A stretch of DNA of 64,000 nt from Pseudomonas arcuscaelestis. GTDB lineage: Bacteria; Pseudomonadota; Gammaproteobacteria; Pseudomonadales; Pseudomonadaceae. Made by a program: the position numbers and the translations under genes. Positions 55,749 to 64,000 of the stretch are shown piece after piece; position 1 is the stretch's first letter; each line of letters begins with the position of its first letter. The stretch spans positions 35,229-99,228 of the forward strand of contig NZ_JACOPV010000022.1 in assembly GCF_016881005.1 (NCBI RefSeq), written 5' to 3'. The notes beneath the pieces are model-generated. The model saw nothing but the letters and a program-made list of their open reading frames with translations, had not been told where the DNA came from and made no database searches.

Positions 55749-55994
55749 TTTTAAAAGTGTTGTACCCGTAGCACGCCGAGGTGCGGGCCCTTGCCCGCAC
55801 CAAGGTGAAACCCGAGCGAAGGCCCAAAAAGCCCAAGCTTTTACCTATGAAGATATGAGACCAGCAGGGGCTTCCGGGCTGGTACCCGGAAAATCTGTGA
55901 GATTCTTGGTGGCTTGGTTCGGTCGCTGCATTCGGACTTTTCCAGGCGCGCTGTGGTTCTCGCCGATCCGTCCCCTAATCGAGGGTGACCAAGC
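55749..55994 (+). ncRNA. Structured 5' leader of sucA (candidate sucA-II RNA motif)
   Basis: The 246 bases between sdhB and sucA hold no gene but several good hairpins: GGTGCGGG-CCCTTG-CCCGCACC at about 55780-55801, and TTCCGGG-CTGGTA-CCCGGAA at about 55871-55893. A sucA-II leader motif has been described from Pseudomonas (from memory). Whether this matches that covariance model could not be tested. There is no clear transcription terminator after sdhB. Confidence 0.45.
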
Positions 55995-58826
55995 ATGCAA
56001 GAAAGCGTGATGCAGCGCATGTGGGAAAGCGCCCACCTTTCAGGTGGTAACGCTGCATATGTGGAAGAGCTCTACGAGCTCTACCTGCACGACCCTAACG
56101 CTGTGCCAGAAGAGTGGCGCACTTACTTCCAGAAGTTGCCCGCCGAAGGCAGCACCGCTACCGATGTATCGCACTCGACAATCCGCGACCATTTCGTACT
56201 GCTGGCAAAGAACCAGCGCCGCGCCCAGCCGGTTTCCGCCGGAAGCGTGAGCAGTGAACACGAGAAGAAGCAGGTTGAAGTACTGCGACTGATCCAGGCC
56301 TACCGTATGCGCGGCCACCAGGCTGCCAAGCTTGACCCCCTGGGGTTGTGGCAGCGCCCTGCGCCAGTAGACCTGTCGATCAATCACTACGGCTTGACCA
56401 ATGCCGATCTTGATACGACCTTCCGTGCCGGCGACCTGTTCATCGGCAAAGAGGAAGCGAGCCTACGCGAAATTTTCGACGCTTTGCAGCAGACATATTG
56501 CCGCACCATTGGCGCCGAGTTTACCCACATCGTCGATTCCGAGCAGCGCAGCTGGTTCCAGCAGCGTCTGGAGAGCGTTCGTGGTCGCCCGGCAGTCTCT
56601 GCGGATGTCCAGAGTCACCTGCTTGAGCGCGTAACGGCAGCAGAAGGCCTGGAGAAATACCTGGGCACCAAATACCCGGGCACCAAGCGGTTCGGCCTGG
56701 AAGGTGGTGAAAGCCTTATTCCAATGCTGGACGAGCTGATTCAGCGTTCCGGTTCCTACGGTACTAAAGAAGTTGTTATCGGCATGGCCCACCGTGGCCG
56801 TCTGAACGTGCTGGTAAACACCTTCGGCAAGAACCCGCGCGACCTGTTCGATGAGTTCGAAGGCAAGAAAAAGGTCGAACTCGGTTCCGGTGACGTTAAG
56901 TATCACCAGGGCTTCTCGTCCAACGTTATGACCGCTGGCGGTGAAGTTCACCTGGCCATGGCGTTCAACCCTTCGCACCTGGAAATTGTCTCGCCAGTGG
57001 TTGAAGGTTCGGTACGCGCCCGTCAGGACCGTCGTAACGACAGCGTTGGTGACAAGGTTCTGCCGATCTCGCTGCACGGTGATGCTGCATTCGCCGGTCA
57101 GGGCGTGGTCATGGAAACCTTCCAGATGTCGCAGACCCGCGGTTTCAAGACCGGCGGTACCGTGCACATCGTGATCAACAACCAGGTTGGTTTCACCATC
57201 AGCAACCCGTTGGACTCGCGTTCCACCGAGTACGCCACCGACGTTGCCAAGATGATTCAGGCGCCAATCCTGCACGTCAACGGTGATGATCCGGAAGCAG
57301 TACTGTTCGTGACCCAGTTGGCCGTCGATTACCGCATGCAGTTCAAGCGTGACGTGGTTATCGACCTGGTCTGCTACCGTCGTCGTGGTCACAACGAGGC
57401 CGACGAGCCGAACGGCACCCAGCCGTTGATGTACCAGCAGATCGCCAAGCAGCGCACCACTCGCGAGCTTTACGCCGAAAGCCTGATCCAGGCTGGTCGA
57501 TTGGATGCCGAGCGCGTCCAGGCCAAGGTTGACGAGTACCGCAATGCGCTGGACAACGGCCTGCATGTAGTGAAGAGCCTGGTCAAAGAGCCGAACAAAG
57601 AGCTGTTCGTCGACTGGCGTCCGTATCTGGGCCACGCCTGGACTGCGCGTCACGACACTCGCTTCGATCTGAAGACCCTGCAGGAACTGTCGGCCAAGCT
57701 GCTGGAACTGCCAGAAGGCTTCGTGGTTCAGCGTCAGGTTTCGAAGATCTACGAAGATCGCCAGAAGATGCAGGCCGGTGGCTTGCCAATCAACTGGGGC
57801 TACGCCGAAACCATGGCTTACGCCACCCTGGCATTCGAAGGTCACCCGATTCGCATGACGGGCCAGGATATCGGTCGCGGCACCTTCTCTCACCGCCATG
57901 CGGTGTTGCACAACCAGAAGGACGCCAGCACTTATATCCCGCTGCAGAACCTGTACAAGGGCCAGCCACGATTCGACCTGTACGATTCGTTCCTGTCCGA
58001 AGAAGCGGTCCTGGCTTTCGAATACGGTTACTCGACTACCCAGCCAAACGCGCTGGTTATCTGGGAAGCTCAGTTTGGCGACTTCGCCAACGGTGCCCAA
58101 GTAGTTGTCGACCAGTTCATCACCAGTGGCGAGCACAAGTGGGGCCGTCTGTGCGGTCTGACCATGCTGCTGCCTCACGGTTATGAAGGGCAGGGGCCAG
58201 AGCACTCCTCGGCACGTCTGGAGCGTTACCTGCAGCTGTGCGCTGAGCACAACGTTCAGGTTTGCGTACCAACTACGCCGGCTCAGATCTACCACCTGCT
58301 GCGTCGTCAGGTTATTCGTCCGCTGCGCAAGCCGCTGATCGTTCTGACACCAAAGTCGCTGTTGCGCCACAAGCTGGCCATCTCGACGTTGGAAGATCTC
58401 GCCGAAGGCTCGTTCCAGACTGTGATCCCGGAAATCGATACCCTCGATCCGAAAAACGTCACTCGCCTGGTCCTGTGCAGCGGCAAGGTCTACTACGATC
58501 TGCTGGAAAAACGTCGCGCCGAAGGCCGTGAAGACATCGCTATCGTGCGTATCGAGCAACTGTATCCGTTCCCTGAGGACGATCTGGTCGAGATCCTCGC
58601 GCCGTACACCAATCTCAAGGATGTGGTGTGGTGCCAGGAAGAGCCGATGAACCAGGGCGCTTGGTACAGCAGCCAGCACCACATGCGTCGTATCCTGACC
58701 CGCCACAATAAAGAGCTGGTTCTGGAATACGCCGGTCGTGATGCTTCGGCAGCGCCTGCTTGTGGTTACGCTTCGATGCACGCCGAGCAGCAGGAAAAAC
58801 TGCTGCAAGATGCCTTCACTGTTTAA
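55995..58826 (+). CDS. sucA: 2-Oxoglutarate dehydrogenase E1 component
   Basis: The product is 943 residues of the standard Gram-negative type. The N-terminal QESVMQRMWESAHLSGGNA segment, IGMAHRGRLNVLVN, the thiamine diphosphate/Mg motif GDAAFAGQGVVMETFQMSQ, and C-terminal histidine-rich RGTFSHRHAVLHNQK are in place. It decarboxylates 2-oxoglutarate and transfers succinyl to SucB. GAGGGTGA precedes the ATG. Confidence 0.98.
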   Translation: MQESVMQRMWESAHLSGGNAAYVEELYELYLHDPNAVPEEWRTYFQKLPAEGSTATDVSHSTIRDHFVLLAKNQRRAQPVSAGSVSSEHEKKQVEVLRLIQAYRMRGHQAAKLDPLGLWQRPAPVDLSINHYGLTNADLDTTFRAGDLFIGKEEASLREIFDALQQTYCRTIGAEFTHIVDSEQRSWFQQRLESVRGRPAVSADVQSHLLERVTAAEGLEKYLGTKYPGTKRFGLEGGESLIPMLDELIQRSGSYGTKEVVIGMAHRGRLNVLVNTFGKNPRDLFDEFEGKKKVELGSGDVKYHQGFSSNVMTAGGEVHLAMAFNPSHLEIVSPVVEGSVRARQDRRNDSVGDKVLPISLHGDAAFAGQGVVMETFQMSQTRGFKTGGTVHIVINNQVGFTISNPLDSRSTEYATDVAKMIQAPILHVNGDDPEAVLFVTQLAVDYRMQFKRDVVIDLVCYRRRGHNEADEPNGTQPLMYQQIAKQRTTRELYAESLIQAGRLDAERVQAKVDEYRNALDNGLHVVKSLVKEPNKELFVDWRPYLGHAWTARHDTRFDLKTLQELSAKLLELPEGFVVQRQVSKIYEDRQKMQAGGLPINWGYAETMAYATLAFEGHPIRMTGQDIGRGTFSHRHAVLHNQKDASTYIPLQNLYKGQPRFDLYDSFLSEEAVLAFEYGYSTTQPNALVIWEAQFGDFANGAQVVVDQFITSGEHKWGRLCGLTMLLPHGYEGQGPEHSSARLERYLQLCAEHNVQVCVPTTPAQIYHLLRRQVIRPLRKPLIVLTPKSLLRHKLAISTLEDLAEGSFQTVIPEIDTLDPKNVTRLVLCSGKVYYDLLEKRRAEGREDIAIVRIEQLYPFPEDDLVEILAPYTNLKDVVWCQEEPMNQGAWYSSQHHMRRILTRHNKELVLEYAGRDASAAPACGYASMHAEQQEKLLQDAFTV

Positions 58827-58868
58827 TGCCATCGCGCACTAGAAACCGAATTTAAGGAACCACTGATA

Positions 58869-60095
58869 ATGGCTATCGAGATCAAAGCCCCTACTTTCCC
58901 GGAATCGGTTGCCGATGGCACCGTTGCCACTTGGCACAAGCAACCGGGTGAAGCCGTCAAGCGTGACGAGCTGATCGTCGACATCGAGACCGACAAAGTC
59001 GTTCTGGAAGTCCTGGCAACTGCCGACGGCGTACTGGGCGCTATCGTCAAGGGCGAGGGCGAAACCGTCCTGTCCGACGAAGTCCTGGGTTCGATCGAAG
59101 AAGGTGGTGTTGCTGCCGCTGCTCCAGCCGCTGCCGCTGCCGCTGCACCTGCACAGGCTTCTGCTGCTCCTGCCGCGGCTTCGGACGAAGACGCCATTGG
59201 CGCTCCAGCTGCCCGCAAGCTGGCCGAAGAAAACGGCATCGCGTTGAACAGCGTGAAGGGCACCGGTAAAGACGGTCGCATCACCAAGGAAGACGTAGTT
59301 GCTGCCATCGAAGCGAAGAAAAACGCTCCGGCTGCCGCTCCTGCTGCCAAGCCTGCCGCCGCCGCCGCTGCGCCGATCGTTGCTACTGGCGATCGTACCG
59401 AGAAGCGCGTGCCGATGACCCGTGTACGTGCAACCGTGGCCAAGCGCCTGGTTGAAGCACAGTCGAACATGGCCATGCTGACCACCTTCAACGAAGTCGA
59501 CATGACCGAAGTCATGGCGCTGCGTTCGAAGTACAAGGATCTGTTCGAGAAGAGCCACAACGGCGTACGCCTGGGCTTCATGTCGTTCTTCGTCAAGGCA
59601 GCTACCGAAGCACTGAAACGCTTCCCGGCTGTCAACGCCTCGATCGACGGTTCTGACATCGTCTACCACGGTTATGCGGACGTCGGCGTTGCCGTCTCCA
59701 GCGACCGTGGTCTGGTGGTTCCGGTTCTGCGTAACGCCGAACTGATGAGCCTGGCTGAAATCGAAAATGGCATCGCCACCTTCGGCAAGAAGGCACGTGA
59801 CGGTAAGCTGTCGATCGACGAAATGACCGGTGGTACTTTCACCATCACCAATGGTGGTACCTTCGGTTCGATGATGTCGACTCCAATCGTCAACCCGCCA
59901 CAGGCTGCTATCCTGGGCATGCACAACATCATCCAGCGTCCTATGGCCGTTAACGGTCAGGTCGTTATCCGTCCGATGATGTACCTGGCACTGTCCTACG
60001 ATCACCGCCTGATCGACGGTAAAGAGGCAGTGACCTTCCTGGTGACCATCAAGAACCTGCTGGAAGACCCAGCTCGTCTGCTGCTGGATATCTGA
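58869..60095 (+). CDS. sucB: Dihydrolipoyl succinyltransferase E2 component
   Basis: The product is 408 residues. The lipoyl domain (1-77, lipoyl-lysine in DIETDKVVLE), a Pro/Ala-rich linker (about 80-105), the E1/E3-binding domain (about 110-150), another Ala/Pro linker and the catalytic domain, with ALSYDHRLIDGKEAV containing the catalytic histidine, are all visible. It is 42 bases after sucA. Confidence 0.97.
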   Translation: MAIEIKAPTFPESVADGTVATWHKQPGEAVKRDELIVDIETDKVVLEVLATADGVLGAIVKGEGETVLSDEVLGSIEEGGVAAAAPAAAAAAAPAQASAAPAAASDEDAIGAPAARKLAEENGIALNSVKGTGKDGRITKEDVVAAIEAKKNAPAAAPAAKPAAAAAAPIVATGDRTEKRVPMTRVRATVAKRLVEAQSNMAMLTTFNEVDMTEVMALRSKYKDLFEKSHNGVRLGFMSFFVKAATEALKRFPAVNASIDGSDIVYHGYADVGVAVSSDRGLVVPVLRNAELMSLAEIENGIATFGKKARDGKLSIDEMTGGTFTITNGGTFGSMMSTPIVNPPQAAILGMHNIIQRPMAVNGQVVIRPMMYLALSYDHRLIDGKEAVTFLVTIKNLLEDPARLLLDI

Positions 60096-60099
60096 TTGA

Positions 60100-60174
60100 G
60101 CAGCTGCAAGCTGCAGGCTACAAGCGCCAAGCCTGTAAGGTATGCGCTTTAGCCTGTGGCTTGCAGCTTACTGC
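60100..60174 (+). repeat. Long imperfect hairpin between sucB and lpdG
   Basis: About 28 bases starting GCAGCTGCAAGCTGCAGGC pair with a 3' arm ending GGCTTGCAGCTTACTGC, around a 15-20-base loop. The GCTTGCAGCTT core is shared with the hairpin between the acetyltransferase and pvdS genes. It has no T tract and lies inside the suc operon, so it may set differential message stability rather than end transcription. Confidence 0.6.
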
Positions 60175-60200
60175 TTGCCGCTTGAAAGAGGATTTTTTGA

Positions 60201-61637
60201 ATGTCGCAAAAATTTGACGTTGTGGTGATTGGTGCAGGTCCTGGCGGCTACGTAGCTGCCATCAAGGCTGCGCAACTCGGTCTGAGCACTGCCTGTATCG
60301 AGAAGTACACTGACGGTGAGGGCAAACTGGCCCTTGGCGGCACCTGCTTGAACGTGGGTTGCATTCCGTCCAAGGCGCTGCTGGACAGCTCCTGGAAGTA
60401 CAAGGAAGCCAAAGAAAGCTTCAACGTCCACGGCATCTCCACCGGCGAAGTCAAAATGGACGTCGCTGCGATGGTTGGCCGTAAAGCTGGCATCGTCAAG
60501 AACCTGACCGGCGGTGTTGCCACCCTGTTCAAGGCTAACGGCGTTACTTCGATCCAGGGTCACGGCAAGCTGCTGGCTGGCAAGAAAGTCGAAGTCACCA
60601 AGGCTGATGGCACCACTGAAATCATCGAAGCCGAGAACGTAATCCTGGCTTCCGGCTCGCGTCCGATCGACATTCCGCCGGCGCCAGTCGACCAGAACGT
60701 TATCGTCGACTCCACCGGTGCTTTGGAATTCCAAGCCGTACCTAAGCGCCTGGGTGTTATCGGTGCCGGTGTTATCGGTCTGGAGCTGGGTTCGGTCTGG
60801 GCTCGTCTGGGTGCAGAAGTTACTGTCCTGGAAGCGCTGGACACCTTCCTGATGGCTGCTGATGCTGCCGTTTCCAAGGAAGCGCTGAAAACCCTGACCA
60901 AGCAGGGTCTGGACATCAAGCTGGGCGCTCGCGTTACCGGCTCCAAGGTCAACGGCGAAGAAGTCGAAGTGACCTATACCGATGCCAACGGCGAGCAGAA
61001 GATCACCTTCGACAAGCTGATCGTTGCGGTCGGCCGTCGTCCAGTGACCACTGATCTGCTGGCAGCTGACAGCGGCGTAACCATCGATGAGCGTGGTTTC
61101 GTTTTTGTTGATGATCATTGTGCGACCAGCGTACCGGGCGTTTTCGCCATCGGCGACGTCGTTCGTGGCATGATGCTGGCCCATAAAGCCTCGGAAGAGG
61201 GCATCATGGTTGTCGAGCGCATCAAGGGCCACAAAGCCCAGATGAACTACGACCTGATTCCATCGGTTATCTACACTCACCCGGAAATCGCGTGGGTAGG
61301 TAAAACCGAACAGTCCTTGAAGGCTGAAGGCGTTGAGGTTAACGTGGGCACCTTCCCGTTCGCGGCCAGCGGCCGTGCGATGGCTGCCAACGATACCGGT
61401 GGTTTCGTCAAGGTTATCGCCGATGCCAAGACCGACCGTGTTCTGGGTGTACATGTAATTGGCCCATCGGCTGCCGAACTCGTGCAGCAGGGTGCAATCG
61501 CAATGGAATTCGGCACCAGCGCCGAAGACCTGGGCATGATGGTTTTCTCCCATCCGACCCTGTCCGAAGCGCTGCATGAAGCCGCACTGGCAGTGAATGG
61601 CGGTGCCATTCACGTAGCCAACCGTAAGAAGCGTTAA
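60201..61637 (+). CDS. lpdG: Dihydrolipoamide dehydrogenase (E3) of 2-oxoglutarate dehydrogenase
   Basis: The product is 478 residues. The FAD motif VVIGAGPGGYVAAIKAAQLG, redox-active disulfide GGTCLNVGCIPSKALLD, NAD-binding IGAGVIGLELGSVWARLG and C-terminal HPTLSEALHEAAL with the catalytic His-Glu pair are intact. Pseudomonas carries a separate lpdG in the suc operon, and this is that gene. AAGAGG precedes the ATG. Confidence 0.96.
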   Translation: MSQKFDVVVIGAGPGGYVAAIKAAQLGLSTACIEKYTDGEGKLALGGTCLNVGCIPSKALLDSSWKYKEAKESFNVHGISTGEVKMDVAAMVGRKAGIVKNLTGGVATLFKANGVTSIQGHGKLLAGKKVEVTKADGTTEIIEAENVILASGSRPIDIPPAPVDQNVIVDSTGALEFQAVPKRLGVIGAGVIGLELGSVWARLGAEVTVLEALDTFLMAADAAVSKEALKTLTKQGLDIKLGARVTGSKVNGEEVEVTYTDANGEQKITFDKLIVAVGRRPVTTDLLAADSGVTIDERGFVFVDDHCATSVPGVFAIGDVVRGMMLAHKASEEGIMVVERIKGHKAQMNYDLIPSVIYTHPEIAWVGKTEQSLKAEGVEVNVGTFPFAASGRAMAANDTGGFVKVIADAKTDRVLGVHVIGPSAAELVQQGAIAMEFGTSAEDLGMMVFSHPTLSEALHEAALAVNGGAIHVANRKKR

Positions 61638-61812
61638 ACAATAAGAAACCACGGCGGGTGGCCCGTCGTGAGTCTTGCGTGCATGACTCACCGCGGAAAG
61701 TCCGCCGGACTCGAACTCCCGGAGCATACCGGGGGCATGTGGTCACAGGTGGCGCGGCACTCCAAAAGAGCGCAGCGCCGAAGCGCAGTACCTAACGAAG
61801 ACGGTAAAAAGC
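61638..61812 (+). ncRNA. Highly structured 5' leader of sucC (candidate sucC RNA motif)
   Basis: The 175 bases between lpdG and sucC hold five stems: CACGGCGGG-TGG-CCCGTCGTG (61650-61670), GTGAGTC/GACTCAC (61668-61691, sharing GTG with the first stem), GCGGA-AAG-TCCGC (about 61693-61705), CCCGG-AGCATA-CCGGG (about 61716-61731) and GCGC-rich stems near 61775-61790. A sucC leader motif is known in gammaproteobacteria (from memory). No family search was possible. Confidence 0.5.
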
Positions 61813-62979
61813 ATGAATCTTCACGAGTATCAGGGTAAGCAGCTGTTCGCTGAATACGGCCTGCCAGTTTCCAAGGGTTTCGCAGTCGACACCCCAGAAG
61901 CTGCCGCAGAAGCCTGCGACAAAATCGGTGGCACCGAGTGGGTTGTCAAAGCCCAGGTTCACGCCGGTGGTCGCGGTAAAGCGGGCGGCGTCAAGCTGGT
62001 TCGCAGCAAAGAAGACGCCAAGGCGTTCGCTGCGCAGTGGTTGGGCAAGCGTCTGGTAACCTACCAGACCGACGCCAACGGTCAGCCAGTGACCAAGATC
62101 CTGGTTGAATCCTGCACTGACATCGCCAAAGAGCTGTACCTGGGCGCTGTAGTAGATCGTTCGAGCCGTCGTATCGTATTCATGGCCTCCACCGAAGGTG
62201 GCGTGGATATCGAGAAAGTCGCTCACGAGACTCCTGAGAAGATCATCAAGGCTACTATCGATCCACTGGTTGGCGCTCAGCCATTCCAAGGTCGTGAACT
62301 GGCTTTCCAGTTGGGTCTGGAAGGCAAGCAAGTTGCACAGTTCGCCAAGATTTTCGTCGGCCTGGCCAAGCTGTTCAAAGAACACGACCTGGCCCTGCTG
62401 GAAGTAAACCCGCTGGTCATCAAGGCCGACGGCGACCTGCACTGCCTCGATGCCAAGATCAACATCGACGCAAACGCCATGTACCGTCAGCCTAAGCTGA
62501 AAACCTTCCACGACCCGTCGCAAGACGATCCTCGTGAAGCTCACGCTGCCAGCTTCGAGCTGAACTACGTGGCCCTGGAAGGCAACATCGGCTGCATGGT
62601 CAACGGTGCTGGCCTGGCCATGGGTACCATGGACATCGTCAACCTGCACGGCGGCAAGCCAGCCAACTTCCTCGACGTAGGTGGTGGTGCTACCAAAGAG
62701 CGCGTTACCGAAGCCTTCAAGATCATTCTGTCCGACAGCAATGTCGCGGCCGTACTGGTCAACATCTTCGGCGGCATCGTTCGTTGCGACATGATTGCCG
62801 AAGGCATCATCGGCGCTGTGAAAGAAGTCGGCGTTAAGGTACCGGTTGTTGTTCGCCTGGAAGGCAACAACGCTGAACTGGGTGCTAAAGTACTGGCAGA
62901 AAGCGGTTTGAACATCATTGCTGCAACCAGCCTGACCGACGCTGCTCAACAAGTTGTCAAAGCTGCGGAGGGCAAGTAA
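61813..62979 (+). CDS. sucC: Succinyl-CoA synthetase beta subunit
   Basis: The product is 388 residues. The ATP-grasp region has QVHAGGRGKAGGVKLV, and the C-terminal half has GAGLAMGTMDIVNLHGGKPA and VLVNIFGGIVRCDMIAEGII. It makes succinate and ATP/GTP from succinyl-CoA with SucD. The stop overlaps the sucD start (TAATG). Confidence 0.97.
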   Translation: MNLHEYQGKQLFAEYGLPVSKGFAVDTPEAAAEACDKIGGTEWVVKAQVHAGGRGKAGGVKLVRSKEDAKAFAAQWLGKRLVTYQTDANGQPVTKILVESCTDIAKELYLGAVVDRSSRRIVFMASTEGGVDIEKVAHETPEKIIKATIDPLVGAQPFQGRELAFQLGLEGKQVAQFAKIFVGLAKLFKEHDLALLEVNPLVIKADGDLHCLDAKINIDANAMYRQPKLKTFHDPSQDDPREAHAASFELNYVALEGNIGCMVNGAGLAMGTMDIVNLHGGKPANFLDVGGGATKERVTEAFKIILSDSNVAAVLVNIFGGIVRCDMIAEGIIGAVKEVGVKVPVVVRLEGNNAELGAKVLAESGLNIIAATSLTDAAQQVVKAAEGK

Positions 62980-63863
62980 TGAGCGTCCTGATCAATAAAG
63001 ACACCAAAGTTATCTGCCAGGGCTTCACCGGCTCGCAGGGTACTTTCCACTCCGAACAAGCCATTGCCTACGGCACCAAGATGGTTGGCGGCGTGACTCC
63101 AGGCAAAGGCGGCACCACTCACCTGGGCCTGCCAGTGTTCAACACCGTCAAGGAAGCCGTTGAGGCTACCGGTGCTGATGCTTCGGTTATCTACGTTCCG
63201 GCTCCTTTCTGCAAAGATTCGATCCTGGAAGCTGCGTTCGGCGGTATCAAGCTGATCGTCTGCATCACCGAAGGCATTCCTACCCTGGACATGCTGGATG
63301 CCAAGGTCAAGTGCGACGAGCTGGGTGCTACCCTGATCGGCCCTAACTGCCCAGGCGTCATCACTCCGGGCGAGTGCAAGATCGGCATCATGCCAGGTCA
63401 CATTCACTTGCCAGGCAAGGTCGGCATCGTTTCCCGTTCCGGCACCCTGACCTATGAAGCGGTCAAGCAGACTACTGACGCCGGTTTCGGTCAGTCCACC
63501 TGCGTTGGAATCGGTGGTGACCCGATCCCGGGTTCGAACTTCATCGACATCCTGAAGCTGTTCCAGGAAGACCCGAAGACCGAGGCGATCGTCATGATCG
63601 GCGAGATCGGCGGTTCGGCTGAAGAAGAAGCTGCTGCCTACATCAAGGCTAACGTGACCAAGCCTGTGGTTTCCTACATCGCTGGTGTTACCGCTCCTGC
63701 GGGTAAGCGTATGGGTCACGCCGGTGCAATCATCTCCGGCGGCAAGGGCACTGCAGACGAGAAATTCGCTGCGCTGCAAGACGCTGGTGTGAAAACCGTG
63801 CGTTCGCTGGCAGACATCGGCAAGGCCCTGGCCGAGCTGACAGGCTGGGAAGCCAAGAAGTAA
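62979..63863 (+). CDS. sucD: Succinyl-CoA synthetase alpha subunit
   Basis: The product is 294 residues. The CoA-binding CQGFTGSQGTFHSEQAIAYG segment, IGPNCPGVITPGECKIGIMPG, and the phospho-histidine segment GKRMGHAGAIISGGKGTA are intact. It is the last gene of the operon; an insertion-sequence end begins 11 bases after its stop codon. Confidence 0.98.
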   Translation: MSVLINKDTKVICQGFTGSQGTFHSEQAIAYGTKMVGGVTPGKGGTTHLGLPVFNTVKEAVEATGADASVIYVPAPFCKDSILEAAFGGIKLIVCITEGIPTLDMLDAKVKCDELGATLIGPNCPGVITPGECKIGIMPGHIHLPGKVGIVSRSGTLTYEAVKQTTDAGFGQSTCVGIGGDPIPGSNFIDILKLFQEDPKTEAIVMIGEIGGSAEEEAAAYIKANVTKPVVSYIAGVTAPAGKRMGHAGAIISGGKGTADEKFAALQDAGVKTVRSLADIGKALAELTGWEAKK

Positions 63864-63923
63864 TAGCTTCTCAGTGTCTAGTCCTGAAGTAGGTTTACAC
63901 CTTTTCAGGTAGGCCACCAGGCC

Positions 63924-64000
63924 TCAAAACGCCCGATGCACCGCATCGGGCGTTTTGTTTTTCAGGGCCATATGGGGCCGCTCTGTGTTGTAGATCTGCA
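63924..64000 (-). CDS. IS transposase, C-terminal fragment (5' truncated by window edge)
   Basis: Twenty-four residues ending in HRAF precede a TGA stop at 63926-63924. The motif QIYNTERPHMALKNKTP is typical of the C-terminal end of the integrase core (DDE) in IS3-family OrfB proteins, where Y-N-x-x-R-P-H follows the catalytic glutamate. The rest lies beyond the window. Confidence 0.8.
   Translation of the reverse strand, partial: QIYNTERPHMALKNKTPDAVHRAF
63926..63963 (+). terminator. IS-borne terminator hairpin downstream of sucD
   Basis: AAAACGCCCGATGC pairs perfectly over 14 bases with GCATCGGGCGTTTT around a 3-base loop, and GTTTTT follows. The stem lies within the last codons of the transposase and is oriented to stop transcripts arriving from sucD. 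It also has an A tract on its other side, so could act in both directions. Confidence 0.85.

Larger units (their letters stand above)
63875..64000 (-). mobile_element. End of an IS3-family-like insertion sequence (cut by window edge)
   Basis: From 63875 the sequence begins TGTCTAGTCCTGAAGTAGG, an IS-like terminus with the TG end typical of IS3 elements, and runs to the window edge. Inside it the minus strand encodes the C-terminal 24 residues of a transposase. The far end and target duplication are outside the window, and family assignment rests on the tail sequence only. Confidence 0.75.

Noticed and set aside
56463..58832. 789-codon open frame opposite sucA, and a 519-codon frame opposite lpdG (60168-61727)
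   Set aside because: Both lie over intact TCA enzymes, have no family motifs and are products of codon bias.

Overview
The window reads as chromosomal DNA of a fluorescent Pseudomonas. The evidence is two tandem cbb3 oxidase operons beside ccoG, a pyoverdine starter synthetase (pvdL) next to an iron-starvation sigma factor of the PvdS/PfrI type, pvdH, pvdP and a pvdRT-opmQ exporter, followed by the Pseudomonas-type gltA / sdhCDAB / sucAB-lpdG-sucCD block. Species was not resolved; the gene order recalls the P. putida / P. fluorescens lineage (recollection, not a search).

Layout. 1-8003 (minus): the 3'-truncated ccoG, then ccoN1O1Q1P1 and ccoN2O2Q2P2. Anr-type boxes lie upstream of ccoG and of ccoN2 but none was seen at ccoN1. 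8053-10739: housekeeping genes (alpha/beta hydrolase, ppnP, a DEDD exonuclease, a solute-binding protein). 10737-25742: a siderophore-type acetyltransferase, pvdS with a Fur box, and the 13-kb pvdL. 25760-31244: a thiol-redox island (dsbG, a TlpA-like gene, dsbD) divergent from its probable two-component regulator. 31323-39389: pvdH, pvdP and the exporter opmQ-pvdT-pvdR. 39620-50747: a degenerate receiver protein, an MFS transporter, ETF-QO and etfBA, a solute-binding protein, two lipoproteins, a MocR-type regulator and small exported or metal-cluster proteins. 50867-63863: citrate synthase, succinate dehydrogenase, 2-oxoglutarate dehydrogenase and succinyl-CoA synthetase. 63875-64000: the end of an insertion sequence, 11 bases after the sucD stop codon.

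How the genes work together. Four exact and one near-exact PvdS-type promoter boxes (TAAAT-N16-CGT) were found by eye, in front of the acetyltransferase, pvdL (TAATT variant), pvdH, pvdP and, on the minus strand, pvdR. Together with a Fur box before pvdS they make a coherent cascade: iron loss releases Fur from pvdS, and PvdS then switches on Dab supply (PvdH), the acylated Glu-Tyr-Dab starter (PvdL), chromophore oxidation (PvdP) and export (PvdRT-OpmQ). The side-chain synthetases, receptor, inner-membrane exporter, hydroxyornithine genes and the anti-sigma factor are not in this window, so the pyoverdine system is split.

I found no wholly new system. The points most worth a second look are the IS end that supplies the terminator of the suc operon, the Anr box inside the hydrolase coding region, the highly folded leaders of sucA and sucC, the Lgt-like membrane domain fused to thioredoxin in the dsb island, and the degenerate receiver protein.
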